Counted from the stretch's first letter, positions 1 to 11,924 are shown. The stretch is 64,000 nt of DNA from Pseudoips prasinana (GCA_951640165.1 OX621237.1:12090001-12154000), one strand, 5' to 3'. Notes: generated by a model not told the origin, from the sequence alone. A program made the numbers and translations.

Positions 1-679
1 TCAGAGAATCTTGTTTTATCGTTATCTTGAACTAGGTAAGGTATATCACATAAAAACTCGACATTAATCCAAATAAAACCAGTACCTACTGATATATTTT
101 GACAAGCCTGCGTGCTTAGTGTTGAAACCATTGCTAAAACTAATATTTACTAAATTTTTCTTCTTCTTTAAATAAATAAGATTTGAATTTTGAAAATATG
201 GTTTTGTAAAGTTGTAGTCAATGAACAGAGAAACCTAATTTTGTTGGATGATATACTACTTAATATTACTACTTACTAATGAATATTATTATTATGAATT
301 TGAAATCGTATATTTTGATGTTTTTCGCAAAATACGCAATAAAAGTTTAGATTTGGATGAAATAGGCACACAAATAGTTTCTTTTCTTAACACATAGGAT
401 ACGTTTTATTCCGCAAAATGTTATGTTACTGTAAGAGTATCAAAAACTGCATTACACAACGTATTTTAAATAAATTTGGTATAGTTGTGTCATATGAAAC
501 ATCATTCCGCGATATAAACTATTCTTTATCTTATTCTAAAGTCAACGCGGAAGACTCACAGTCAGAAGCTAGTACGTTATAAATACTAAAGTTAAATCAT
601 TTGAAACGAGTGCTTAAATAAGTAAAATAAATAAAGGTATTACCAAACTAAAGTTTCCAAATTAAAATTTTATAACATT
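1..679. other. A+T-rich intergenic DNA, nothing recognised
   Basis: No long open frame, splice-flanked coding stretch or repeat that I recognise. Short ATT/TTA runs occur around 260-295. Confidence 0.5.
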
Positions 680-684
680 ACACT

Positions 685-866
685 ACTATTATAAAGGCTA
701 AAGATGGTGACTGTGTGAGTGTATATGTTTGTAACTTCTTCACGTCTAAACGGCTGGACCGATTTTAATAAAATTTGTTATAGAGTTAGCCGACACCCTG
801 GATTAACACAGACTTTAATTTATAAAGTTTAACGCGGGTAAAACCGCGGGGCACGGCTACTTATTC
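685..866 (+). repeat. Interspersed repeat of the family ending CGGGTAAAACCGCGGGGCAC
   Basis: It ends in GCGGGTAAAACCGCGGGGCA, preceded by a stretch reading 'cggctggaccgatttta'. The same 3' end closes copies at about 11119-11310, 11925-12222 and 26775-27083. The family is common in lepidopteran DNA; its class (SINE-like or Helitron-like) cannot be decided here. Confidence 0.65.
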
Positions 867-954
867 CATGTAAAACCAATCCTACATGAATTATATATAT
901 TGTAATTCACACATAAACTAATACTAAGACAAATACAAATGCATGTTAATACTA

Positions 955-1225
955 TTAAAATCTTCCAAAAAGTTTAATCATCATCATCATTATGTCAGCC
1001 AAAAGACGTGGACGACTTAACAATGACCTCCCAAAAGATCTCCACAATTGCCGCTCTTGCTCTACGCAGTCCATCCAGCGGCATCCAGCGATCCTCACAA
1101 GATCAACGGTCAACCTTGTAAGGGGGCCTGCCCACGTTGCGTCTACCGGTTCGTGGGCGCCACTTGAGAACCGTTCTGCCCCGGCGTCCGTCGCATCGGT
1201 TCTACCAATCAATGAAATATAAAAG
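955..1225 (-). repeat. LINE/SINE fragment with GATGAT tail
   Basis: Read on the minus strand, this copy ends in 'ttttggctgacataatgatg' with a GATGAT tail. That is the same 3' end as the copies at about 20278-20460 and 46255-46502. No intact protein is encoded. Confidence 0.6.
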
Positions 1226-1851
1226 GACTGTAGTAAATGCACGTTTACCTTGTACTATTTTAAGTAGGTACACCATTTGCCGAAAATGTTAGGCCATCAT
1301 ACTCCTATTTCAGCCATGGCAGCCAATCTCATTAGAGACTATCCACCTGTACAGGAGATTCTGTAGTATACGACTCAGTATCTATCCGTTACTCTTACGA
1401 TCTAATGGTACGGGCTAGCCGAGATGACCGGAGATAGGGAACACCACTGAGTTCCTGATTCCGGGTTGCTATGTGAATAACACTTTTTGGGCTGCCCGGG
1501 AACCTCAACCTCGAGAATGGCAGTTTACAACAAATATTTGCTAGGCCCAACCCCAAAATTTTTAATAAACTACCCAAACATATTTTACGGGAAGATAATA
1601 TCGAGTAAGACGTACTATTCTCTAAAAGAGTATTTGACCTATAAGCTCGATATTTAGGCGAATACTTCGTAGGTCCGATTGGTGATACAATTCGTTTTGA
1701 TTAGTTTATGTGTTATTTTTAAGTGTAAATTTGTAATTGACATGTAATGAAATTTATATTATTATTTTTATAACTTAATTTTTGTGAATCTGGTAAATAA
1801 TATTTTGCATGCCCTATCAGGCAGAACATATTGAACCATACATACATAGAC

Positions 1852-2118
1852 TCACGCCCGTTTCCCAGAGGGGTAGGCTGAGTCAACGGATTTCCATCTG
1901 TCACGATCTTTGCACACGTCTTTTGTCTCGATTACTGTCATTATATTCTTCATACATGCTCGCCGGTTTAGGGTACTTCTGACGTGCTCTTTCTTGAGAA
2001 CGTCTCCGATTTGGTCAGAGAATGTTCGACGAGGTCTTCCCCTTCCGGTTGTTCCATTCACACAGGCCAGGTATACTTCTTCGGTCAATGATCTTTCATT
2101 CATTACACACCCACCCAC
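1852..2118 (-). mobile_element. RTE-like LINE, C-terminal and 3' fragment
   Basis: The minus-strand frame reads [14 protein letters not shown], then KDRDRWKS, and ends YPSGKRA. This arrangement is typical of the C-terminal end of RTE-like reverse-transcriptase proteins in insects. A plus-strand relative of the last 75 bases lies at about 62438-62512. Everything upstream is missing, so this is a severely 5'-truncated copy. Confidence 0.7.
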
Positions 2119-2196
2119 ATTTATCTGACATCTTGAAATGTATTATATATTGTAATTACCTATGTTCAGAAATAAATGATTGATTGATTGATCGTC
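2119..2196 (+). repeat. Probable LINE 3' end with GATT repeats
   Basis: The stretch ends in an AATAAA-like signal followed by gattgattgattg, the form of a non-LTR retrotransposon 3' tail. No coding sequence is attached. Confidence 0.35.
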
Positions 2197-3004
2197 CTAG
2201 TTAAACACGCTACGACTAGACCAACGCGGCAGTGGATACTATAATTATGCTCCGAAGTAACAGGATGCGATTATAGCTATAAACTCTCTACAACTAATAG
2301 AGGACTAGACCGTGCGTATCGAGTATAGTGACGTCAATGATTCTCCAATGTTTTTTCAGGCGTAACGAAATGGGCTTACCTATTAACTAAAGCTCGTAAC
2401 TACCTGTACTAATCATGAAATAATTACATTCATATCTTTTACGTACCTAGCTCTTATACTTATATCTAACAGTCGCGAGAGAGGCTTAAACACATGCATA
2501 CTGTACGTGCGATTCTGGTGCATGTTGTGGCACCTTTAGAAGCTGTACATTTAAACTATATTATTGTAATGATTAAAACATTTTAGATTTAAGTAGATGT
2601 AACAGCTACTGGATGTCCTTAAATAAATAAAATAAAATATCATCATATCCCTGGAGAGAATAAATTTGTGTTCAGAAATAATCTACGATCATTCATTTCA
2701 TGTAAATTGTCATAGATTATTTTCTTTACAGCTAGTCATATTTTAAACCCGCCGCGAAAAGAGGAGGATTATGATTTTGAAGCGTATAATTACGAAAAGC
2801 TTATGATATACGAAAAATATATAGCACCCCATACAAAATTCATTATTAGCGATGATTATTATTTTATAGGAAGATAAAAGGCTTTTTTGAGATTTTCGCA
2901 TATTGATGCTATACACTTGTTAAAGCAAGTTAAGCTCCTTTAGTGACGTACAGAATTTGTGTTACCTTGTATATGCATACTTATTTATTCTTATAGGATA
3001 TGTT
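2197..3004. other. Non-coding DNA, nothing recognised
   Basis: No gene is supported. An AAATAAATAAAATAAAAT run at about 2620 could be an old LINE tail. Confidence 0.4.
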
Positions 3005-3175
3005 AATTTAGGGTAACCTATTTCCATTCTAAAAATGTAAATTATTTCCTACAATCCGTGTACCTAAATATCTATATGTAGCTAGAAATAATTATAAATT
3101 AATTATATATTACTACGAATATGTTCTGACTATTTACAAGCGCTTTTTTAAAGTCTACGTGAATAAAATCTTTAT
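3005..3175 (+). repeat. LINE 3' tail ending in 'acaagcgctttttt...gtctacgtgaataaa'
   Basis: The last 150 bases match, with divergence, the ends of copies at 27400-27695 (plus), 36945-37090 (minus) and 62740-62960 (minus). The shared order is an 'atctatgta-ctagaaataat' block, then 'gactatttacaagcgc', then 'gtctacgtgaataaa'. It is probably the 3'UTR end of one LINE family. Confidence 0.6.
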
Positions 3176-3249
3176 TATTTTATTTTTATTTTTAAAAATA
3201 AATTTTAAACAAATATCTAAATCTACAAACTTTACAAGTTAATAATTCT

Positions 3250-3425
3250 AGCTATGCCCGAGGTCTTACCAACGATTTGTAGGTATATGTGTTAGTTCAG
3301 GGTATAACCTATCTCCATTTCCAATTCCAACCACATTCTTTGAGCCGCTTTCGAGCGATTGAGTAATAAACATCCAACTCGTCGAAACATTCACACATAC
3401 AATCTTTCGCATTTAAAATGTCAGT
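3250..3425 (-). repeat. Degenerate copy of the GCGGGTAAAACCGCGGGGCAC-type repeat
   Basis: In reverse orientation it starts 'agctatgcccgaggtcttacc' and ends with 'aatctttcgcatttaaaat'. The layout matches other lepidopteran members of this class, but the copy is old and diverged. Confidence 0.4.
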
Positions 3426-3639
3426 AGTATTTAGCTAAGCGGAGAGTTAAATGATAACACCAGAGTTGTGCGTTTCGAAAGCTCTTACTACAACACGGGT
3501 TTTTTCCCCAATGTACTATATGTGGAAAGTATTGTATTTAATTTCCCATTCTTATTCATAGCAAATGAATGTAAATATCTTGGGACCGCTATCCTACTTA
3601 TACCCGATCCCAAACTAACCAGTGACTGTACTACGCAAA

Positions 3640-3795
3640 CTAGGCAACTGCTAAACATATACTTATATATTTCTAAAATACATACATATTATAAAAAATG
3701 CCACCCAGACACAGAACAAATAAACGTGCGTATCATACAAAGATTTGTTCTGTGTGAGGATTGAACCCACGACCTCAGGCTTAGACAGGCACAGA
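3640..3795 (-). repeat. tRNA-headed SINE fragment
   Basis: On the minus strand a B-box-like GGGTTCAATCC lies before a body shared with the SINEs at 16570-16725 and 25040-25310. It is not a tRNA gene: there is no acceptor stem and the body continues into SINE sequence. Confidence 0.55.
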
Positions 3796-3890
3796 CACTA
3801 GACAGGTCAATCAATTTCAGCTAAATTAGAAGTCAGGGTCATTTACCAATATACCACAGACACTAGACAGGCCAGTCAATTTCAGCTGAA
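3786..3890. repeat. Two-copy direct repeat of about 35 bp
   Basis: The motif 'cagacactagacagg' followed by 'caatttcagct' occurs twice, at about 3791 and 3856, with two or three mismatches. Confidence 0.6.
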
Positions 3891-4084
3891 TAGTTCCTGT
3901 AGTTTATTTTTGATAATCTCACATGATACCCTACATTTTTTCGGTATAAAAAATATACTTAAAAAATATATTAAAACTGTTTATCGACTACCTGTCTGCA
4001 ATATTTCATACAATTCCGCTCAGACCTTATTGCTGAGCTGAGTAACAAAAATCTAAGGATCTAAACAAACTTTCACATTTATTA

Positions 4085-4255
4085 AAACTAGCCGTGCCAC
4101 GTTAATATTTATAAATTATATTTGTTAATTGGCTGTACATAAGCTATATTACTATAAAATTTCATCGAAATGCAGTCTGTAGTTTTTACGTGAAAGAGTA
4201 ATAAACATACATCCATACTAAAACCTTCGCATTTATAATATTAACAGGATTACTA
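4085..4255 (-). repeat. Copy of the GCGGGTAAAACCGCGGGGCAC-type repeat, reverse
   Basis: It begins 'actagccgtgccacg' and ends 'aaccttcgcatttataatat', the mirror of the plus-strand copies. It is diverged from the other copies. Confidence 0.5.
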
Positions 4256-4259
4256 ACAT

Positions 4260-6480
4260 CTCTTGGTACAGCGCACATAACGTAGAGAGAAAAAATAGAA
4301 GGTATAGAATACTCCTGTACTTTATATCATTTTGAATAATTATTACGTCATTTCCTATTTCCCGTAGACAATGTATTATAGACGTGTCTAGCCGACACCC
4401 ACTTCTCGTATAAAGAGTTTAAAGAGACTCGCGGGGCATCTCTTAACTGGCGGTCCGCTATAATAATAAATCAAAGGAAAACATTATCGTTCAAAGAACA
4501 GGAATACGAAATGTATTGTTTTGTAACTACTAGTACTAGTTTACTAGTACTTGTTCTGCAAAGTAATCCATTATTCAATTAATGCTTAATAGCGTGTTTA
4601 TAATTCGACTAATTAACACTAAACAGCGCAAGGCCGCAGAGTCGTTAATAAGGTGACCCATGGTTTTAATTGGTTATCTTGTTAAATAACAAATGCAAGG
4701 GTATAGTGCATATGTCTAATAAAATTTTGAGAAGACCGATCTATTTTTCTTTTCTATTTTATATCTTCTATTTCTGCACACCTATCTACTGTAATAACCC
4801 CCCCCCCCCCTGTCGGAAGACTGTCGTGAAGTCTGTACTCATACCTAACCTCTGCTGATATACTAGTGTGAGATTTTATTTAATTAATAATTTTTAGTTG
4901 AGTTTTAGTTGGGCGTGATCGTCTATATTGAGTTTTATAGGGCGCGTGATCGTCTAGATTAAATTAACATAATATTCTAATACATCCTATATTCATACCT
5001 TAGTTTTTATAAATTTAATTAATGCCGTTTTAAAAGAAAAGTGCTGTAAATAAACATCCTAGTTCGAATTGTTGTTAAACACAGTATATGGCTCCAAGTT
5101 TCAGTAATGATTCGTGAAAATAAAATAATATATGGGCTATTTTCTACAACTTACCCCGGGTTTCAGCTACCGCGTGTAAATGCCGGAAAATGGTTTTCAC
5201 ACGAGTCCTGTAGGATGAAGCGGAAAATGCAAAACTACTGTCTACTTAATCTTAACATAGCTTGTAATAATTTGTAAAGAAATATTATCAATGCAATTAG
5301 TCTCATGAGTTATGATGAGTTAACCATGATTTCCTAGAATTATTAATATCAGTTATTTTATTTATTTCATATTCTCAGGGTCATTTTCAAGGTCATGTGT
5401 CATCAAGAGTGTGTCAGAAATAGTTGACTTATATATATATGTATATTCAGATACTTTTGATTGTAAAATCCCACTCATGTGATTGTGAATTAACTCAGTA
5501 ATTCAGTTATATGATATTTTGTTAATTTTACGCTAATGGCAATTACTTTGAGCTTTCGCAATTATTCACGTTATCTGAGAGAAATGTTTCGGTAGCTTAA
5601 ATCTAACATTCTCGACAACTTAAGTTGTAGCATGCGTGCATGCGTGCTTGTGTGTTTGTGTGAATATGAGAATACTCGGATAGTTGCTAGATCTAAGTAA
5701 TCTATAGCCATAATAGTTTGAGTATAGGGTATGTTTCGGAGATTTATAATATGTGTCGATCACAGACGTGAGCTCAAAATGCTGTAACGGTAGGCTTGCT
5801 TCTAGCACGTCCCGCGTTGCATGAGAGAGTCTGTCTGCGAAGGGATCTATGCCCTTTATTCACATGTACGTGACCCGCGTTGGGCAAACAGATATCTCCC
5901 ACACATGACTTATCGCATGCCCGCTTGTTTAGACAGTCTACACATACAGGGATTACACGCTGTCGACACTATAGTATATAATGGTAGCTTGATTCAATTG
6001 GCGTGTTCGATCATCTTGATCCGAACCATCCGAGATAGATGTCTCATTAGTGTTAGTGTGTGTGTGCCGTAAAAACCGCCCTCTTTGTATCGTATTCATC
6101 GGGAAATAGATAAAGTTTACGCACACTTACGCAGATTGCGTCACATTATAGGTATTCCAAAATCACATCTCCCCGTACATACAATTGTATATATATATTC
6201 ATTCTACTTTATGTTTTATATTTACTAACTGCCAACACTCTACTTATGTGTACACACATCAACACAATCTAGGGATATTGAACATTTCATTGATTATCTA
6301 GAAAACTATAAACATTTTGTTATGACTGTAAATGGAAGAATTAAAGATAATTTCATGGCCGATATTTAAACATTAACAACACGATGCGATTTTGTTTTTC
6401 TAATTAATAAAAGTCTTAAATTAATTAAGCCATAGAAAATTACTGAGTGAACAAAAACATTTTATTCTTATAAAATTATT
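4260..6480. other. Intergenic DNA with simple repeats only
   Basis: No gene is supported. A run of 12 C lies at about 4799-4810. An imperfect direct repeat built on 'gcgtgatcgtcta' lies at about 4900-4960. A TG-rich stretch lies at about 5630-5665. The short open frames show no family features. Confidence 0.5.
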
Positions 6481-6521
6481 CAATCGAATTAAATGAATAA
6501 AAATCTTACCAAATCTGATAA

Positions 6522-7568
6522 TCAGTAATCGGTATTTCCTCCTCTAACATTAATCACACAGCGGCAACGATTTTCCATACTTAAAATTAAGGTGTCAATG
6601 TCTTGCTGGGGTATGCAGTCCCAAGTTCTTTTTAAATGTTCGAAAAGTTGTTCTTCTGTTGTCAAGTTGGGCGGAAAATCCCTCAATGCTCTTCGCTGTA
6701 ACATGTCCCAGGCGTGTTCAATTGGGTTTAAGTCTGGCGACTGTGGAGGCCAATCTAATACCTGAACATCGTGTTCTCGAAGGGCGGCCCTCACCAGCCG
6801 CGCTGTATGGGAAGGTGCATTGTCATGCATGAGCTGAAATTCTTGCCCCGTTAGGGCCCTGAGCTGGACAATGACACGTTCTACTACCTCCTCACGGTAT
6901 CTATGGGCAGTCATGCTGCCCTGAATCCAAATGAGTTGGGTTCGTCCGCCGATTCGTATTCCTGCCCACACCATAATTGTCCCGCCTTGGTAAGAGTGGA
7001 CCTCCTGTGGATGTCGGAGACGGCTGACCCTGCCTGGAGTTCTCCAAACGCGTGTTCGTCTCGAATCTGGATGAAATCCATAGCGGGACTCATCAGTGAA
7101 CAGCACCAATGACCATTGTTGATCACTCCATGTCAAATGTTCTTGAGCCCATAAAAGTCGCCTACCGCGATTGCCACGTCGCAGCGCTGGGACTCGTAGC
7201 GGTCTGCGAGCATGAAGACCAACTTCATGCAGCCTCCTTCGCACGGTTTGGTCGCTCACCAGCAGCTGCTGACCCTCCTGGAGCCTTTGCACTAGTTGCA
7301 TCGCTGTGATATTGGGTAGTCTTCTGGCGGTCATTTGGAGAAATCGATCCTGTCTCTGAGTGGTAACACGATATCTACCTGTGTGCCGTTCTGCCACATC
7401 TCCAGTAGCGCGATAACGTGACCACAGCCTGGATACCACATTTTGGCTTGTGCCCAGAGACTCAGCAACGACGCGTTGAATAGCACCGTTTTGTAACATG
7501 CCAACTGCCCGTAACATTTCATCTCGACTCAAATGATGGCGTGGCATGACGCTAAAAAGCTTACACAA
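6522..7568 (-). CDS. Tc1-family (IS630-Tc1-mariner) transposase, uninterrupted ORF
   Basis: This is a cut-and-paste DNA transposase. The frame is open for 348 residues; the likely natural start is the internal Met of MPRHHLSRDE (about 7547), close to the usual 340 aa. An N-terminal helix-turn-helix region (residues about 10-120, with a 'VAESLGTSQNVVSRLW' helix) is followed by the catalytic core. The first Asp is in LFTDESRYGF, the second in LMHDNAPSHT and the Glu in SPDLNPIEHAW. Second Asp and Glu are separated by 34 residues, so the triad is DD34E as in Tc1. There are no stops or frameshifts, which suggests a fairly recent copy. I could not find convincing terminal inverted repeats or a TA duplication in the flanks, so the element limits are open. 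Confidence 0.92.
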   Translation of the reverse strand: MCKLFSVMPRHHLSRDEMLRAVGMLQNGAIQRVVAESLGTSQNVVSRLWSRYRATGDVAERHTGRYRVTTQRQDRFLQMTARRLPNITAMQLVQRLQEGQQLLVSDQTVRRRLHEVGLHARRPLRVPALRRGNRGRRLLWAQEHLTWSDQQWSLVLFTDESRYGFHPDSRRTRVWRTPGRVSRLRHPQEVHSYQGGTIMVWAGIRIGGRTQLIWIQGSMTAHRYREEVVERVIVQLRALTGQEFQLMHDNAPSHTARLVRAALREHDVQVLDWPPQSPDLNPIEHAWDMLQRRALRDFPPNLTTEEQLFEHLKRTWDCIPQQDIDTLILSMENRCRCVINVRGGNTDY

Positions 7569-7639
7569 CCAATTGAGAAAAGAAAATAAAACAATTTATC
7601 AGGTTTTCTTCAATTAACACGCAAAAAAAATTTTAATGC

Positions 7640-7995
7640 AACTTCTTGAAATTAGATACAACTCAAGATTGCGCTGTGCTTTGCGTGTTTTCATTTGTTT
7701 CTCATTTTAATTTTTAAATTTTGAATAAAGAATAGACAAGGTTTAAATCTGTAAATAAACTTTTTAAGGAAACTAAATAGGTTTTAAACAATAAAGCCAT
7801 GTTTGATTTCAAAATAACGTATCCCTAGACTTTGTTGATGTGTGTATATGGTCATGTAAATGTCGTCAAAGTAAAAGTCAACCATCAGTATATATCGACG
7901 TCGTCGTTCTGTACATAATAATGTCCTTAATAGATAATATATAAAGAATTTAGACAAGGCTTTCCAGGATTTGTACCAGTTATTTTTATATCTTG
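7640..7995. other. Non-coding flank of the Tc1 element
   Basis: A+T-rich. It may contain the transposon's 5' end, but no matching inverted repeat was recognised. Confidence 0.4.
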
Positions 7996-8002
7996 TAAAC
8001 AT

Positions 8003-8165
8003 TCATTAATAAATAACGGATAAACCACTTATATAAGTATTTAACTGGATTTGAACCAGTTATCTCTATATCTTGAATACCGTTACGACAATGCGCATAT
8101 AAAAATCTCCATTAATATATAACGGATAAATCATTTAGATCAGTATTTAATTGGATTTGAACCAA
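8003..8165 (+). repeat. Two-copy direct repeat, period about 118 bp
   Basis: 'aacggataaa' followed by 'agtatttaactggatttgaacca' (split here) occurs near 8015 and again near 8133 as 'agtatttaattggatttg'. The copies differ at several bases. Confidence 0.6.
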
Positions 8166-8416
8166 TAGATCTAGTTAACCTTCACCTTAGGTTCTCACAG
8201 TCGGGTAAACATTGTAATGTCTAGATTCATAATCGTCAGTTCTAGCCATGAAAATTAGAAATAATGATCGGATATAATCCAAAGTGTGGCTGAGAACCTA
8301 TCTCAAACACAATAAAATAATAATCATTTGATTATTATGGATAGCTGTTTGTCTGTGCAACAACAACAATGCAAGAGTAATAAATTAACCCCTAACAAGT
8401 AAGCCAAAGTTACATA

Positions 8417-8765
8417 TGGGTACTTAGTATTTAATAGAAATAACATCTGAACAGTAAACAGCGTTCTGCCTAATGTACTTAGTATATCTAGTTGAAATGA
8501 AATGTTTACAGTGTTTTGCCCAGTAATATATATATAGTACTTAGTATATAGTACTTAGTGTTGAGTGAAATAATTGTTAAGAAAATCAACAGTATCTATA
8601 GTTTTGCCTAGTTTACTTAGAGTTTAGTACTTAGTGTTTAGTGAAATGAAATATGAAATAGTAAACAGCGTTTTGTCCAGTAATATATAAATATAGAACT
8701 TAGTATTTAATGGAAATAAAATATGAAATAGTAAACAAAGTTTTGCCTAATGTACTTAGCTTTCA
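8417..8765 (+). repeat. Degenerate minisatellite, about five units of 60-70 bp
   Basis: The motifs 'tacttagtatttag', 'gaaatgaaatatgaaatag' and 'taaacagcgttttgcc' recur in that order across the stretch, with units near 8420, 8475, 8560, 8625 and 8695. Units differ in length and by many substitutions, so this is an old tandem array. Confidence 0.65.
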
Positions 8766-8769
8766 ATTT

Positions 8770-10435
8770 CAGGAAACCGGCTGCATTCACTTAATTTAAT
8801 TAATTTAGTTATAATATTTTATAAGCAAACACTGACTCTAACACTAATACACACTGACTTTAACGCTATAAAATTAGGATATGTTAGAGAGTAACAATCC
8901 CGATTGTAACCGCGCGTCAAATGAAGACTGAACATAAGTTCAAAGCTATCATAACTAGAAACGTGGTATTTCTTTCCCCGTCCCCCACTACCCCGCGTAT
9001 TCGGCGTCCAAACAGATTTCTTTACCATTGTCTTTTCCTAGAAAGGACCCGATAAATATTGTTCAACCTCGACCCTAACACATGTTCTAAGTGCTCAACA
9101 CATTTCTAATACTTACGTCGATATTGTTTTTTTTTATATTACCCGTCCCGAGGTTTTATGGTCACTTTCCAAGTTTTTAAAATTGTTAACAAATCCCAAA
9201 ACGATAAATATTACTGTTTTTTTTCTACATCCTATGGCTGACTATTGTGAGAATCTTGGAGTGCATTCATTTATTTGAGGTCCTATATAATGCTTATGTA
9301 CTTGCCAGTACCTACCATATTCAAACACATAGGTAGAAATTTCTGCATCCTTTAAGTATGGGGTATCGTAATACTACACTACCCGCAAGAGTGGCGTCGT
9401 GAACTTGTAAAGAACACTAAAGCATTGTTAATGTTTAATTTACACACAACACACGTAAATGTTTAATTTACAACACTCAACAGATAATAATAGCATGTTA
9501 ACTTATTATCTATTTTATACAAAATAGTACATAAATATACGTCTGTACACTGCGAAACTTAAGAAGTTTTACTTGATTTTCCGGAACCCGATATAGCACT
9601 TAAAGAAACACAAGCGTAAATTATATAATTTACGCTGTAAGAGCGAGTTAAATTTACCTGAATAGAGGACGTACATCAAGATCCAGCATTGAATGAATTA
9701 AACGAATGTTAATTTGACTCAGTGCCAAAAATGTTCCACATTTATAATCAACATCAATCATTTCCTTGTTTCAGAGGCGGTAGAATACAATAGGTCATCA
9801 TCACACATTATCTTTGTTTCTTTATCGTATGACTCTAGAATTAGAGTGGTTCAAGTCACCTAGTATGCTTCTGACATCGCTTAACGACTGTTATCTAACG
9901 ACTACAACCGGTACCGTCACCTTAACGAACCGTCCGAAGCATGGAATTTCGCAGAAATTAAAACAGTTATGTGGTCACCTACCTATACATGTACATTGAC
10001 CACGCGACTAGATGCCTAAGCTCAACAATTTCGCGTAGTGAGAGCTGAGGTGCTCATAAACATTGGTCAAACGACATAGTCCACAGAATCTAGAGCCCTT
10101 GGTTGGTAGCTCATTGAAGGCCTCACATGATATCTTACTGTGAAAATTTACTCTCGCCAGGAGCCGTCTCCTGAGCCGTTCAATTTTTTTTTTTCATCTT
10201 TATTCGTTAATGCCTTTTCTGCAAACGAATTTAATACTTCATTTCATATTCTCAAAATATTATTTCTTCATAAGTGAATTTAAGTGAAACTTATTTTTAT
10301 AATTTCTTTTATTTATTTGACTGCTACTACAACATGATAACTTATTTGACATAATATAACAGGAAGGTTTACGTTTGAAGACCTTTAACTATCATAAGAA
10401 AATGGTAGTCATAAATAAAATATCTATTTATTTAT
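8770..10435. other. Non-coding DNA with one short perfect palindrome
   Basis: No gene is supported. A 22-bp perfect palindrome, GCGTAAATTATA centred then mirrored, lies at 9614-9635. A 'taaatgtttaatttac' direct repeat lies at about 9428-9468. Confidence 0.45.
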
Positions 10436-10439
10436 TTTT

Positions 10440-10550
10440 TATTTATTTATACTTCAGTACAATAGGAATGTAAATGGGCGGACTTAATGCCAAAGGCATT
10501 TTCTGCCAGTCAACCTTAGGGTAGTACAGAGAGATCATGGTAGGTGCATT
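10440..10550 (-). repeat. LINE 3' end fragment
   Basis: A T-rich (ATTT)n run is followed by 'gcggacttaatgccaaaggc' and 'gccagtcaacc'. On the minus strand this reads as a LINE 3' end with an A-rich tail. Confidence 0.45.
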
Positions 10551-10655
10551 TAGGTATAAAAATGTATTTAAGTACTTAGTATAATTATAAATAACAATAA
10601 TTAAGAACGCTATCTATCCTAACTAATATTATAAATGCGAAAGTAACTCTGTCTG

Positions 10656-11118
10656 CATTTTTATATACTGTGGACACGGGTCTCATCGCGATAAATATTT
10701 AGGTAAATCATTACCTTGTTTACCCGACGTTTCGGCATGGATTGCACCAGCCGTGGTCACGGGTCGACTGGTGTGGCTCGGCAGCGTCGTCTCCGTGAAG
10801 CTCGGGTTTCGGTATCTACCCTCGCATGGTCTTGATATTTTTCATTTTCCTTTACGAAACTGTCGGTACACACGACACTAATGACATCAGCGCCCGGGCG
10901 CACTACGTTGGTTACACGACGATGGCACTTCGTTATTACAGGATTCCAAGATGGTGAGAGGCGGTATCCGTCCTCCCGGTTGAAATTGATATGTTTCTTT
11001 ATTTCAACCGCTTCACGTACTATTCTGGAGTAATAGTGACGATCGGTGGAGAGGACCTGTGGCTTGTGTAAATTTGTAATCCAGTGTTGGGATCCTGTGT
11101 CGACTACGTGAACATTAA
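10656..11118 (-). mobile_element. Penelope-like element, C-terminal fragment with target duplication
   Basis: The minus strand encodes the C-terminal end of a Penelope-like retroelement protein. SQHWITNLHKPQVLS is followed by DRHYYSRIVREAVEI and HINFNREDGYRLS-PSWNP, the stretch that follows the GIY-YIG nuclease in this group. The frame ends with a stop after ATPVDP. The insert splits a repeat of the CGGGTAAAACC-ending family and is bordered by a 12-bp direct repeat, TAACTCTGTCTG, at 10644-10655 and 11119-11130. The copy is strongly 5'-truncated: no reverse-transcriptase motifs are present. Confidence 0.72.
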
Positions 11119-11310
11119 TAACTCTGTCTGTCTGTCTGTTACTCTTTCACGCCAAAACTACTGAACGGATTTGAATGAAATTTGCTATACAGATGGTCTA
11201 GACCCTGAGAAAGAACATAGGCAAATTTTTATAGTTAGGATAACACATAGGCCATATTTTATAAAGTTTAACACGGGTAAAACCGTGGGGCACAGCGAGT
11301 AATATATAAA
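11119..11310 (+). repeat. GCGGGTAAAACCGCGGGGCAC-type repeat, right part (left part at about 10615-10655)
   Basis: It reads 'ctctttcacgccaaaactac' and ends 'gggtaaaaccgtggggcaca'. The start of the same copy ('attataaatgcgaaagtaac') lies left of the Penelope-like insert, which separates the two halves. Confidence 0.65.
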
Positions 11311-11366
11311 TATAAACAATCTCTTTTTAAGTAATATGACGTTAAAATACAGAAATTTTAAAAAAA

Positions 11367-11407
11367 TATCTTAAAATATTAATTGAATTAATTAATATTT
11401 TAAGATA
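11367..11407. repeat. 18-bp-arm inverted repeat
   Basis: Arms TATCTTAAAATATTAATT (11367-11384) and its complement (11390-11407) are perfect and separated by 5 bases. No function is evident. Confidence 0.8.
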
Positions 11408-11924
11408 AAAATCGCTAGAAATATGCTACATCAAAATAGGATACACAAATAAATTATTTGAACAATTATTGAGTAGGATGCATGCAATTTCAATGTTGCT
11501 TTATACAGGCTGGCCGATGAGTTGACGTTCAAACGCAAAATTTTGATACCTACTGTATGATGTGGAGTATCCGAAATCCTCTTTTAACTGTATCTCAGGG
11601 CATTTGAGTCATCTGCAGCTTATTGCTATTACGGAACGTATTACGTGTTTAGGTATGTATTTTGAGTGTGAACGTTATCCTTGAGTTTACTTCATTCCTT
11701 ACAGGTTGTTTTTTACTAATATACCACGACACTGCTTGTATGCCTTGACGTTAGATGACGTATAGTTTTAGACTAGGTATATATCCTATAAAATTAATAT
11801 AACTGTTTAAGGTAATTAAGCTTATATTGGGTTGATATATTAGGTGGAGTTGCGTTGTTATCGACGCGACTGAAATACAAATGATAAAAAAAGATATAAA
11901 TAGGTAAGTTATACATATAATAAA

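Noticed and set aside
4799..4810. Poly-C run as a regulatory G-quadruplex
   Set aside because: A single homopolymer run does not show the spaced G tracts of a quadruplex; more likely a slippage product.
8400..8800. CRISPR-like array
   Set aside because: Units are diverged, lack constant repeats with unique spacers, and the genome is eukaryotic.
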